From: Pseudomonas yangonensis
GTDB taxonomy: Bacteria > Pseudomonadota > Gammaproteobacteria > Pseudomonadales > Pseudomonadaceae
Length of the DNA stretch: 64,000 nt
Assembly (NCBI RefSeq): GCF_009932725.1
Contig: NZ_BLJU01000006.1
Span: forward strand, 35,807 to 99,806
Direction of reading: 5' to 3'
A program made the translations under genes and the position numbers. The notes beneath the pieces were generated by a model that saw nothing but the letters and a program-made list of their open reading frames with translations, made no database searches and was not told where the DNA came from. Positions 26,022-33,991 of the stretch are shown piece after piece. Each line of letters begins with the position of its first letter. Position 1 is the stretch's first letter.

Positions 26022-26687
26022 CTAATTGGCCCAGGCCTTTTCGATTAATGCCTGGGTAATATTTTCTGGGAACCGTTTGTACTTGGCACGTTGAATCAGG
26101 CTGATACAGTCGGATAGGGACTCGCCATTTTCACCGACCGGCGTCATCGGATTGAATTTGTTCAGTGCGTGGGCGAATAGCTTCAGCAATTCTTCCCGGT
26201 CATCCGCATAGTTCTCGGGGGCTAGGGCCAGTTCTTCGAGGATGGCCAATTCAATCAACTGGGTGGTCAGCCAGTCGACGGAATGACGATAGGCGAATGC
26301 CCAGCGGGTCTTGTTGACCAGCAGGGGAAACCAGAGGTTGGAGTCACGCGCGCCGACTAGGCAACTGCTGACGATGACGCCTTCGATCTTGTCGCCATAC
26401 AACGCGACCTTTTCCAGAATGGTGCTGGCTCGGCCATTGGCGATTCGGTTTTCGGTGCCATGGGCGCCAATATAGAGAAGTTGGCGTTTCTCCTCTGTAT
26501 GAATCAGGTCTTCCGCCAAGGCTCTTTCGAACCCTGCTGTGTCATAGAAGGTTGAGTAGTAGATATTGAAGTAGTCGTGCAGGCGCTCCAGGCTCTGAAA
26601 GAAAGGAAGCGCAGAAGCACGAGTGGGGTTCGACTTCGGAGTCCACCATGGGGACTCGAGCAGCAGAAGGGCAAAATCTTCCGACAT
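26022..26687 (-). CDS. Caspase/CHAT-like cysteine peptidase (island gene 1)
   Basis: A 221-residue protein that looks like a minimal clan-CD (caspase/CHAT) peptidase. A hydrophobic strand ending in catalytic-type His76 (LLYIGAHG) is followed 33 residues later by a strand ending in Cys109 (GVIVSSCLVG). Then comes WAFAYRHSVDWLTTQLIELAILEEL, which parallels the post-Cys GY..VDW..S segment of bacterial CHAT-like proteins. I choose ATG 26687 (AGGA 7 bases upstream); GTG 26729 in frame would add 14 residues and has AAGGG upstream. It is first in the operon, 13 bases before the KAP gene. Peptidase activity is inferred from fold motifs only. Confidence 0.72.
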   Translation of the reverse strand: MSEDFALLLLESPWWTPKSNPTRASALPFFQSLERLHDYFNIYYSTFYDTAGFERALAEDLIHTEEKRQLLYIGAHGTENRIANGRASTILEKVALYGDKIEGVIVSSCLVGARDSNLWFPLLVNKTRWAFAYRHSVDWLTTQLIELAILEELALAPENYADDREELLKLFAHALNKFNPMTPVGENGESLSDCISLIQRAKYKRFPENITQALIEKAWAN

Positions 26688-26777
26688 GGCAATCCTGGCC
26701 TTTTGTAAATCCAAGCAGCTTGATAGCACATTGCCCTTTGGACGTCACTACTATGACCAAGCTTGTCCCTCTTTAAC

Positions 26778-28106
26778 TCACTTTGTGATACGCCGCTGCT
26801 GTAACTCGCGCAGTCGCTCGATCACGTAGCGTACGTGAAGGTGCAACTCGTACAGCTGGTTGGAATACGACAGCGGCACTTCCACGGATGCCAGCTCGTC
26901 CTCCAGGTGCTCAAGGCGGGCGATCTCGTTATCCAGCTCGTCGGGCAGCGAGCCTGCGTGCAGCTTGCGGTCGATCTCGCGCAGGTATTTGTACCAGCGA
27001 TAGATGCGCGCGCGGATGCGCCACTGGTAGAGCGGCCCGACGGCCTTGAGCAGCGGGATCATCACGACGATCAGCGGGATCAGCAGGATGATGTAGCGGT
27101 CGGCCAGCGAGGCAATGCGAAACGGTACATAGCGCTGCAGAATCGGCAGGCCTTTGTCGTAGTAGTGCCTGGCGTCCTTGTGCAGGTCGAAGGTGCGCGG
27201 TTCGGCGCTGGGGAAAGTGCCGGCAGCGTCGAGCAGCGTACCCTTTCTCATCACTTCGCGGCTGGCCTCGAGGAACAGCGGCACCAGACCGGGGTTGAAC
27301 TCATCGTTGACCACCAGCGTCGCGACCGGAGCCAGGGTGACGATGTCGCGATCCGGCGCGTTGCTGGCCAGGTCGAGCAGGCCTTCGCCGACCTCTACCC
27401 GATTGAAGAACGGCAGGCGCGCCTCATAGGCGGCAGCACGGCGAAAATGCGCCAGGACGATATCCGGGCTAGCTGCCAGTTGCTGCACCAGGGCGTTCTC
27501 AGCCGGACCGACGAAGAACGCGGCGTCCAGTTCGCCGGCCAGCAGTGCGCGGGCCGCCTTGCCGCCGCCGATGCTTTGCCAGCTGTCCGGATACTGCTCG
27601 GGGGCAATGGCATTGGCGCCTAGGATGGCATCGCTGGCGGCGCGGGTGCCACTGCCGTCGCCGCCCAGACCAAGGCGCAGTGAGAGCAGGTCGGCAATGC
27701 GATCAAGCTCCACATCGCGTCGGTAGAACAGCCACAGCGGCTCCTGATAGATCGCTCCCAGGCTCTCCAGCTGGCGCTGCTCTTCGGCCGTCAGTTGGCG
27801 CTCCAGGCCGCTCTGTACCAGGGCGATCTCCACTTGCGGGTTCCTGGCCAGCAAACGCTGCAGGTTGTCACGCGAGCCGGAGGTCGGTACGAGATGGAGT
27901 TCGAAACCTTCCTTGGCCAGCTCTTCCTTCAGGCGCTCGGCGAACTGCTGGTAGGCCCCGGTCGGAGTGCCGGTGGCCATGCTCGCGCTCATCGGCGGCG
28001 GTGGCGGGACGAATTGGAACAAGGCCCAGACGAGTGCCCCGACCACCGGGACTATCCACAGGTTGGTCAGGATCATGATTTTCAGGTCGTTCAGTACGCG
28101 GCGCAT
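26778..28106 (-). CDS. TAXI-family solute-binding protein, membrane-anchored
   Basis: A 442-residue protein of the TRAP-associated extracytoplasmic immunogenic (TAXI) family. The ligand-binding part runs from MATGTPTGAYQQFAERL to about residue 330. Unlike normal exported TAXI proteins it has an uncleaved-looking N-terminal TM (LTNLWIVPVVGALVWALFQFV). It also has a second TM near residues 335-360 (YIILLIPLIVVMIPLLKAVGPLY) followed by a ~80-residue helical cytosolic tail. No TRAP permease gene is nearby. This architecture suggests a sensor or tethered binding protein rather than a transport component. AAGGA precedes ATG 28106. Confidence 0.85.
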   Translation of the reverse strand: MRRVLNDLKIMILTNLWIVPVVGALVWALFQFVPPPPPMSASMATGTPTGAYQQFAERLKEELAKEGFELHLVPTSGSRDNLQRLLARNPQVEIALVQSGLERQLTAEEQRQLESLGAIYQEPLWLFYRRDVELDRIADLLSLRLGLGGDGSGTRAASDAILGANAIAPEQYPDSWQSIGGGKAARALLAGELDAAFFVGPAENALVQQLAASPDIVLAHFRRAAAYEARLPFFNRVEVGEGLLDLASNAPDRDIVTLAPVATLVVNDEFNPGLVPLFLEASREVMRKGTLLDAAGTFPSAEPRTFDLHKDARHYYDKGLPILQRYVPFRIASLADRYIILLIPLIVVMIPLLKAVGPLYQWRIRARIYRWYKYLREIDRKLHAGSLPDELDNEIARLEHLEDELASVEVPLSYSNQLYELHLHVRYVIERLRELQQRRITK

Positions 28107-28251
28107 TGGGCATCCTTTCGGCGTTATCGATTCAAGGATAGAACCCCTGAGCGACGAAGGTCACGCCCGACTGCGACGCTACATGGGTTACGCCGTTTTT
28201 GACCCTGAACTGCCGCGCAGGTGCAGGTTGCGTGGCGCGCGGGCCGCTGCG

Positions 28252-29505
28252 CTAGGTTATGGCCTTGTGCATGACGCGCAGGCGATCGAGCAGCAGCAAC
28301 GCGCCGAGCAGCGCCACGGCATACAGCGCATCGCTGCCGAGCGTCAGTAACAGACCGGCGCAGAGCACCGCACTGAGCCCGGCCAGCAGGCGCCAGATAC
28401 CTCGTAGCAGCACCCAGCCGGCCGCCATGCTCAGCAGATAGATCAGCACGAAGTTGCCGTTGGCATAGCGAATCAGGTCGTCCACCGACAGGTTCAACGC
28501 CGCCGAAAGCGTGGTGCACAGTGCGCAGCTGATCACAACCAGTAGCAACGCTCTGCCGGGAACGCCATGGCGATTGCGCGCAGCCATTCTGGCCGGCAGG
28601 CGGCCCTCGTCGGCCAGGCTCCAGATCAGCCGGGCAAAACCCTGGATATAGACGTTCATCGAGGCGAAGCAGGCCAGATAGCCGAGCACCGCCACCAGTA
28701 CGCGCGCCTGCTCGCCAAGCAGCAGGGAGAACAGGCGGGGCAGGGCAGTGGTGTCGCTGTGCACGTCGCCATAGGTGGCAAAGCTCAGTACAGCCACCGA
28801 ACAGGCCCAGTACACCAGGCCGGCCAGCAGCACGCCGAGCAGCAGTGCCAGCGGGAAGTCACGCTCGGGGCGCTTGAACTCCTCGCCCAGATGGGTGAAT
28901 GCCTCGATGCCGACGAAACACCAGAACATCACCCCCAGCGCCATCGGCAACAGGTGCCATTGGCCGTCCATCACCGGCAGCAGCGGTTGGCTGGCGTGCG
29001 GCAGATCACCGACCCACCAGATCAGCGCCACGCTGGCGACGATGGCCACGGCGATCAGCCCCTGCAGCATGCCCGAAGCTTTCGGCGGGCGCTGGCCAAG
29101 CAGGAGGATGGCGCCCAGCGTAGCCAGTTCGATCAGCAGCAGGCCGCTGCGATCAAGGTCGAACAGGGCCAGCCAGAAACCGCTGGCGATATGCAGGGCA
29201 GCCGGCAGGCCGACCGGCAGCACGGCGAGAAACAGCAGGGCGCTCACGCCCTCCATGCGCAGACCGAAGGCGCGACCGATCAGGTGCGGCGCGCCACCGG
29301 CGTGCGGGAAGCGCTTGCCCAACTGAGCGAAGGTGAAGGCCACCGGCAGCACCAGGGCGATCAACAGCAACCAGGCCCACAGCGAGGCCGCACCGGCAGC
29401 GGTGGCAGCCAATGCCGGCACGACGAAGATGCCGGTGCCGAGCAGCGAAGTGCTGAGCAGGGCGATGCCCTGCAGCAGGCCCAATTCCTTGTTCAAGCGA
29501 CTCAT
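28252..29505 (-). CDS. APC-superfamily amino-acid exporter, YjeH-like
   Basis: A 417-residue inner-membrane protein with about 12 TMs. LNKELGLLQGIALLSTSLLGTGIFVVPALAAT is the TM1 GxG helix break typical of APC transporters and very like YjeH, an exporter of methionine and branched-chain amino acids. GVMFWCFVGIEAFTHLGEEFKRPERDFP is the TM6 broken-helix region. It is divergent from the Lrp-type regulator at 29629, a classic arrangement for an Lrp-controlled amino-acid exporter. The substrate is inferred. Confidence 0.87.
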   Translation of the reverse strand: MSRLNKELGLLQGIALLSTSLLGTGIFVVPALAATAAGAASLWAWLLLIALVLPVAFTFAQLGKRFPHAGGAPHLIGRAFGLRMEGVSALLFLAVLPVGLPAALHIASGFWLALFDLDRSGLLLIELATLGAILLLGQRPPKASGMLQGLIAVAIVASVALIWWVGDLPHASQPLLPVMDGQWHLLPMALGVMFWCFVGIEAFTHLGEEFKRPERDFPLALLLGVLLAGLVYWACSVAVLSFATYGDVHSDTTALPRLFSLLLGEQARVLVAVLGYLACFASMNVYIQGFARLIWSLADEGRLPARMAARNRHGVPGRALLLVVISCALCTTLSAALNLSVDDLIRYANGNFVLIYLLSMAAGWVLLRGIWRLLAGLSAVLCAGLLLTLGSDALYAVALLGALLLLDRLRVMHKAIT

Positions 29506-29628
29506 GGGGTATGCTCATCCTTTTTGCGATACCGCCATGGTAGAGCGCCGGCCGCTTGCAGGCTGTCGCCTTTTGCCGACGAATTGGCGGTTTTCTCCGT
29601 CAAACTGATTGCCGCCCGAGAAGCCCCC

Positions 29629-30048
29629 GTGGACAAGTTCGATCGCCAGATCCTCGCCCTGCTGCGCAGCGATGCGCGCACCTCCGTCAGCCAGATCGCG
29701 CGTGAGGTGAATCTGTCACGTTCGGCGGTCAGCGAGCGGATTCGCCATCTGGAAAGCAGCGGGGTGATTCGCGGTTACCACGCGCAGGTGGCCGAGGCTG
29801 GCGAGACGGGGGTCAAGGCATTCCTCGAGCTCTTCTATCAGGGCCGGCGCTGCGAGGAGTACGTCGAGCACATGCGCGCGCTGCCCGAGGTGCGCCATTG
29901 CAGCGGTATCAGCGGGGAAACCGACATGCTGGTGTTCATCGAAGCGCCGAGCATGACGCGCCTGAGTGAGGTGCGCAGTGTTATCGAGGCGTTCCCCGGC
30001 ATGCAGAAGGTCAAGACCCACGTGGTGGTCAAGGACTGGGCGATGTAG
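29629..30048 (+). CDS. Lrp/AsnC-family transcriptional regulator
   Basis: A 139-residue regulator: N-terminal winged helix-turn-helix (FDRQILALLRSDARTSVSQIAREVNLSRSAVSERIRHLESSGVI) followed by the RAM/AsnC effector domain (VKAFLELFYQG...HCSGISGETDMLVFIEAPSM). I use GTG 29629 (VDKFDRQ) with GAGAAG 6 bases upstream; longer upstream frames have no support. It is divergent from the YjeH-like exporter and convergent with the second APC permease, so it probably controls the exporter in response to amino acids. Confidence 0.9.
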   Translation: MDKFDRQILALLRSDARTSVSQIAREVNLSRSAVSERIRHLESSGVIRGYHAQVAEAGETGVKAFLELFYQGRRCEEYVEHMRALPEVRHCSGISGETDMLVFIEAPSMTRLSEVRSVIEAFPGMQKVKTHVVVKDWAM

Positions 30049-30054
30049 CGCAGC

Positions 30055-31404
30055 TCATTCGGCATGCTCGCCTTGCCGGGCCGGTAGTGGGCGCTGCAGG
30101 ACCAGCAACGGCAGGCCGGCCCCCAGTACCAGCAGCCCCAGCAACGCGCCACTGCCGGCATAGAGCGTGCTGGAATAGAGCAGGCCGAGGCAGGTGGCGG
30201 CGAACAGAATGGGCGTCAGCGGATACAGCGGCACGCTGAACGGCCGGCGTACCCAGGGGTGGCGCTGGCGCAGGCGAATCAGCGCCAGGGCGACGAGGAA
30301 CATGAACAGCCAGAACACCGGAGCGGTATAGGCGACCATGGTCTCCACGCCGTTCGCGCTCAGCGCGCCGAACAGAATCAGCGGCAGGGTCAGCACGCAT
30401 TGCAGCAGCAAGGCGCGCACCGGCGTGGCGCCGCGCTCGTTCCAGCGGCCGATGAAGGCCAGCAGCGGCACGTCGCGGCCCAGGGCGTAATACACCCGTG
30501 CGCCGGTGAACAGGGTGGCGTTCAGCGTGCTCAGGGCGGTCAGACAGACGAACACCGCCAGCAGTGCCTCGGCCCTCGGCCCGGCGACGATGCTCATCAG
30601 ATCCGCTGCCACGGCGTCGCTCTGGCGCAACCCGTCGAGGCCGAAAATGTTCAGGAAGACCAGGTTCGCCAGCAGGTAGATGGCGGTCACCAGCGCCGTA
30701 CCGATCAGCAGTACGCGGCTCATGTTGCGCGCCGGGTTGCGCAACTCGCCGGACAGGTAGGCCGCCTCGTTCCAGCCGCCATAGGTGAGCAGCACGAAGA
30801 CCATGCCCATGCCCAGCATCCCTGCCAGGCTGCCGCCGGCAGGGGCGCTGCTGGCACTGGTCTGTTGCGGTTCGGCCAACGCCAGACCGGCGAGCACCAC
30901 CGACAGCAGCGCCAGCACCGTCACCCCGGTGAAGAACACCTGAGCGCGTCGTGATTCGCGTGTGCCGAGCACATTGAGCAGGGTCAGCGCCACCACCACC
31001 GAGGCTGCATGCCAGGCGCTGCCATGCTCGCCGAGCGGCAGCAGGCGCTGGGCGTAGTCGCCGTAGATGAAGGCGACCACGGCGATGGCGCCGGTCTGGA
31101 TCACCGTACCGCGCGCCCAGGCGAACAGCAGGGCGATCTGCGGGCCCCAGGCCAGGCTCAGATAATGGTATTCGCCGCCCTGATCCGGGTGCGCTGCGCC
31201 CAGCTCGCCATAGCACAGGGCGCCGATCAGCATCACCAGACCGCCCACCAGCCACAACGCCAGGTACAGCTCGGCGCTGCCGGCGTGCTGCGCCACCAGC
31301 GGCGGCAGACCGAAGATGCCGACGCCGATGACCACACCGACCAGCATGGCCACTGCATCGACGACCGACAGCCCGGCACGCCGGGAGGGGGCTGGCGAGG
31401 TCAT
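30055..31404 (-). CDS. APC-family amino-acid permease
   Basis: A 449-residue inner-membrane transporter with 12 predicted TMs. TM1 carries VDAVAMLVGVVIGVGIFGLPPLVA, and the TM2-TM3 region has GELGAAHPDQGGEYHYLSLAWG. TM6 is VLLTYGGWNEAAYLSGELRNPARN, similar to LAT/amino-acid exchanger-like APC members. CAGGAGC gives a good ribosome-binding site for ATG 31404, which lies 3 bases after the stop of the exported methyltransferase, so both are co-transcribed. Substrate unknown. Confidence 0.88.
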   Translation of the reverse strand: MTSPAPSRRAGLSVVDAVAMLVGVVIGVGIFGLPPLVAQHAGSAELYLALWLVGGLVMLIGALCYGELGAAHPDQGGEYHYLSLAWGPQIALLFAWARGTVIQTGAIAVVAFIYGDYAQRLLPLGEHGSAWHAASVVVALTLLNVLGTRESRRAQVFFTGVTVLALLSVVLAGLALAEPQQTSASSAPAGGSLAGMLGMGMVFVLLTYGGWNEAAYLSGELRNPARNMSRVLLIGTALVTAIYLLANLVFLNIFGLDGLRQSDAVAADLMSIVAGPRAEALLAVFVCLTALSTLNATLFTGARVYYALGRDVPLLAFIGRWNERGATPVRALLLQCVLTLPLILFGALSANGVETMVAYTAPVFWLFMFLVALALIRLRQRHPWVRRPFSVPLYPLTPILFAATCLGLLYSSTLYAGSGALLGLLVLGAGLPLLVLQRPLPARQGEHAE

Positions 31405-31407
31405 GGT

Positions 31408-32208
31408 TCAGCTCCTGTATGCGACCCAACCCTGCTGCGCGCCGTCCGCCGGCACGGCCTCGATGCGGTCGCCATTGAGCTGGCCGACATACAGCCGGTC
31501 GTCGAGGGTGAAGTGCAGTTCGTTGCCCTTCAGCTGGCCCCTGAGCCCGGCGGGATGACCTTCGACCGTACCCGTGACTCTCTGAAAGCGCTGATCGAGT
31601 TCGACCTGATAACGTTTGCCGTCGAGTTCGAGGGTCCACTGACCCGCCACCTTGGCCGGCACGATCCACAGAAATACCGAGCTGCCGTTGATCACGTCGC
31701 TCTGATCGGGCTCCCAGTCACCGAGGCTGAAGGCGTGCGACACCACTCGGGTGCCGGGTTTGAGGGTGTCTAGAATCACCGGGCGCAGGCGCATGTTGAC
31801 CGTGGAAAGCAGGTACATGGTCAGCACGTCGGCCTCGGAAATATCCTTCTGGAACAGGTCGCCCTGCTCGAAGGTGACCTTGTCGGTCACGCCCTCGCGC
31901 TCGGCGTTTTCCCTGGCTTCTCTGACGCGCTCGGGGTCCAGATCGATGCCGAGTGCGGCCTTGGCGCCGTGATCCTGCACTGCAGAGATGGCAATGCGAC
32001 CATCGCCCGAACCCAGATCGATGAGGTAGTCGTCCGGGCCGACTTCCGCCAGCTTGAGCATGTGCGCGACGACAGGCTCCGGCGTCGGTACGTAGGGCAC
32101 GTCGAGACGCGGTGGTTGCTGGGCCTGCGCGGGGCCGATCAGCAGACCGGCCAGCAATCCGGCGGGCAGGGTGAGGGAGGCGAGGCTGCGTAGGGATGGA
32201 ACGCTCAT
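31408..32208 (-). CDS. Exported class-I SAM-dependent methyltransferase-like protein
   Basis: The 266-residue protein has a signal peptide (SLASLTLPAGLLAGLLIGPAQAQ, cleavage after AQA). A short class-I methyltransferase core follows, with motif I LIDLGSGDGRIAISA, the acidic loop GIDLDPERV and post-I GDLFQKDISEADVLTMYLL. The C-terminal ~95 residues are a beta-rich domain. An exported enzyme of this class is odd because S-adenosylmethionine is cytosolic. Either the signal anchors it, or it binds another nucleoside-like ligand. It is the first gene of a pair with the APC permease and divergent from sbcD. Confidence 0.85.
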   Translation of the reverse strand: MSVPSLRSLASLTLPAGLLAGLLIGPAQAQQPPRLDVPYVPTPEPVVAHMLKLAEVGPDDYLIDLGSGDGRIAISAVQDHGAKAALGIDLDPERVREARENAEREGVTDKVTFEQGDLFQKDISEADVLTMYLLSTVNMRLRPVILDTLKPGTRVVSHAFSLGDWEPDQSDVINGSSVFLWIVPAKVAGQWTLELDGKRYQVELDQRFQRVTGTVEGHPAGLRGQLKGNELHFTLDDRLYVGQLNGDRIEAVPADGAQQGWVAYRS

Positions 32209-32421
32209 CGGGAAGGGCTCCTCACGGGTGGCGGTTTTTTTCCGACTGGCGAGTGGGGCCTAGGTTCGTCTCGAGATGCGGCAGGATCGGGCAAGAATGC
32301 CCTTCAGGCCCGTAGCCGCAACGCCTGCGGCTGTGTAACGGGATGTAATGCCGCGCTCGGCATTGCCAGTATCTGGCCGTGCAGGCACTGTAGGCGGGTT
32401 TTTCGCTTTGGTTGTTTTCGC

Positions 32422-33636
32422 ATGCGCATCCTGCACACTTCCGACTGGCATCTGGGCCAGCATTTCATGGGCAAGACCCGTCAGGCCGAGCATCAGGCCT
32501 TCTGCGCCTGGTTGCTGGAACAGGTGCGCGGGCATGAAGTGGATGTGCTGCTGATTGCCGGCGACGTGTTCGACACCGGGGCGCCGCCCAGCTACGCCCG
32601 CGAGCAGTACTACCGGCTGGTCGTCGACCTGCGCGATGCCGGCTGTGCCCTGGTGGTGCTCGGCGGCAACCACGATTCGCCGGCCATGCTCGGCGAGAGC
32701 CGCAGCCTGTTGGCGCAACTGGGTACCCAGGTGGTGCCAGGCGTGGGTGTCGATCCGGCCGAGCAGGTGCTGGTGCTGCGTGATCGCACAGGCGTGCCGG
32801 GCGCGATTCTATGTGCCATCCCCTTCATCCGCCCGCGCGAGGTCATGGCCAGCCAGGCCGGGCAGAGCGCGCAGGACAAGCAGCAGTCGCTGCAGCAGGC
32901 CATTGCCGAGCATTATCAGGCCTTGTACCAGCTGGCCCTGAGCCAGCGCGAGGCGCTTGGTTCGGCGTTGCCGATCATCGCTACCGGCCACCTCACCACG
33001 GTGGGCGCCAGTGCCAGCGAATCGGTGCGGGAAATCTACGTCGGCAGCCTGGAGGCCTTCCCCACCAGCGCCTTCCCGCCTGCGGATTACATCGCCCTCG
33101 GCCATATCCATCGCCCGCAGAAGGTCGGCGGCCTGGAGCACATCCGCTACAGCGGCTCGCCGATCGCGTTGTCCTTCGACGAGGCGCGCCAGCAGAAGGA
33201 GGTGCTGCTGCTGGACTTCGGTGCTGCCGCGCTGCAATCGATCACGCCATTGCCCGTGCCGGTGTTCCAGCCCATGGCCAGTCTGCGCGGTTCGCTCAAG
33301 GAGCTGACCGGTGCCATCGCCACGGCCGCAGAGCAGGGTACTCCCGAGTGTCCGGTCTGGCTGGAAGTGCAGGTGAGCACCGACGACTACCTGAGTGACC
33401 TGCAAAGCCGCATCAACGCGCTCTGCGAGGGGCTGCCAGTGGACGTGCTGCGCATTCGCCGCGAGCGTGGCACGGCGACCGCCAGCCTGGCCAGCGAAGC
33501 GCGGGAGACGCTGGACGAACTGTCCGTGGAAGATGTCTTCTCCCGCAGACTGCAACAGGAAACGCTGGATGAGGACGATAGCCAGCGGTTGCAAGAACTG
33601 TATCGGCAGGTACTGGAAGCGCTGCCGCAGGCTTAG
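32422..33636 (+). CDS. sbcD: Exonuclease subunit SbcD (Mre11 homologue)
   Basis: The 404-residue nuclease subunit of the SbcCD (Rad50-Mre11-like) complex, which cuts DNA hairpins and processes double-strand breaks. Phosphodiesterase motifs are all present: HTSDWHLGQ, LIAGDVFDTG, LGGNHDS, IATGHLT and ALGHIHRPQ, with RYSGSPIALSFDE after them. Start ATG 32422 gives the family's usual N-terminus MRILHTSDWHLG. Its partner sbcC is not next to it but about 3.2 kb downstream on the same strand. Confidence 0.95.
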   Translation: MRILHTSDWHLGQHFMGKTRQAEHQAFCAWLLEQVRGHEVDVLLIAGDVFDTGAPPSYAREQYYRLVVDLRDAGCALVVLGGNHDSPAMLGESRSLLAQLGTQVVPGVGVDPAEQVLVLRDRTGVPGAILCAIPFIRPREVMASQAGQSAQDKQQSLQQAIAEHYQALYQLALSQREALGSALPIIATGHLTTVGASASESVREIYVGSLEAFPTSAFPPADYIALGHIHRPQKVGGLEHIRYSGSPIALSFDEARQQKEVLLLDFGAAALQSITPLPVPVFQPMASLRGSLKELTGAIATAAEQGTPECPVWLEVQVSTDDYLSDLQSRINALCEGLPVDVLRIRRERGTATASLASEARETLDELSVEDVFSRRLQQETLDEDDSQRLQELYRQVLEALPQA

Positions 33637-33991
33637 AGGCCTGGCGCGCTTGCTCGCTGGCGCGCGACCTGTGCCGACACGCTCCTGACCCGGTTCATCC
33701 GCCACTCAACGCCAAGCGCAAGATGGCGAACCTGTTCCGATCAAATCGTCGCCTGAAAGCGGCACGGGAAGTCGGGCCAGAATGACGGGCCAGTTTCCTG
33801 CGTAGGCTCACTTATCCAAATCCGATGGAACAACGTCGAGAAGTCGACGTTCTGAATCAGTGTCGTTTCGTTACCGGAATACGGTAGCCGGAGCGGATCT
33901 TGAGGCCGACTTGATGCCGACAACTTGCTCCAGTCGAAGCAGGTTGAGCGCAGTCATCCACAGCTTGATTCGGACGAGGAGTAGATAAATT
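33637..33991. other. 355-base gene-poor stretch after sbcD, possible mobile-element relic
   Basis: No convincing gene. A perfect 8-bp stem AACGTCGA-GAAG-TCGACGTT lies at 33832-33851, and CCGGAATACGGTAGCCGG follows near 33876. A short minus-strand frame (33741-33923) is preserved without start-site support. The composition and lack of purpose suggest a scar from an insertion that brought in the oxidoreductase gene next door; this is inference. Confidence 0.4.

Larger units (their letters stand above)
21166..26729 (-). other. Six-gene low-G+C operon: candidate protease/NTPase conflict (defence) system
   Basis: Six tightly packed minus-strand genes: caspase-like peptidase, KAP NTPase, CbbX-type AAA+ ATPase and three membrane proteins. 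Gaps are 13 and 6 bases, then an 8-base overlap, a 4-base overlap and a 4-base gap, pointing to one mRNA. G+C is far below that of the flanks; for example, the 60 bases from 25621 contain only 18 G+C. Flanks are core genes (TAXI protein, ndpA). No integrase, tRNA or direct repeat is seen at the edges. The genes are directly supported; the system function is inference. Confidence 0.7.

Noticed and set aside
30029..31669. Minus-strand 546-residue Arg-rich frame over the APC permease
   Set aside because: Different frame of the same DNA; the permease frame shows TM helices and APC motifs.
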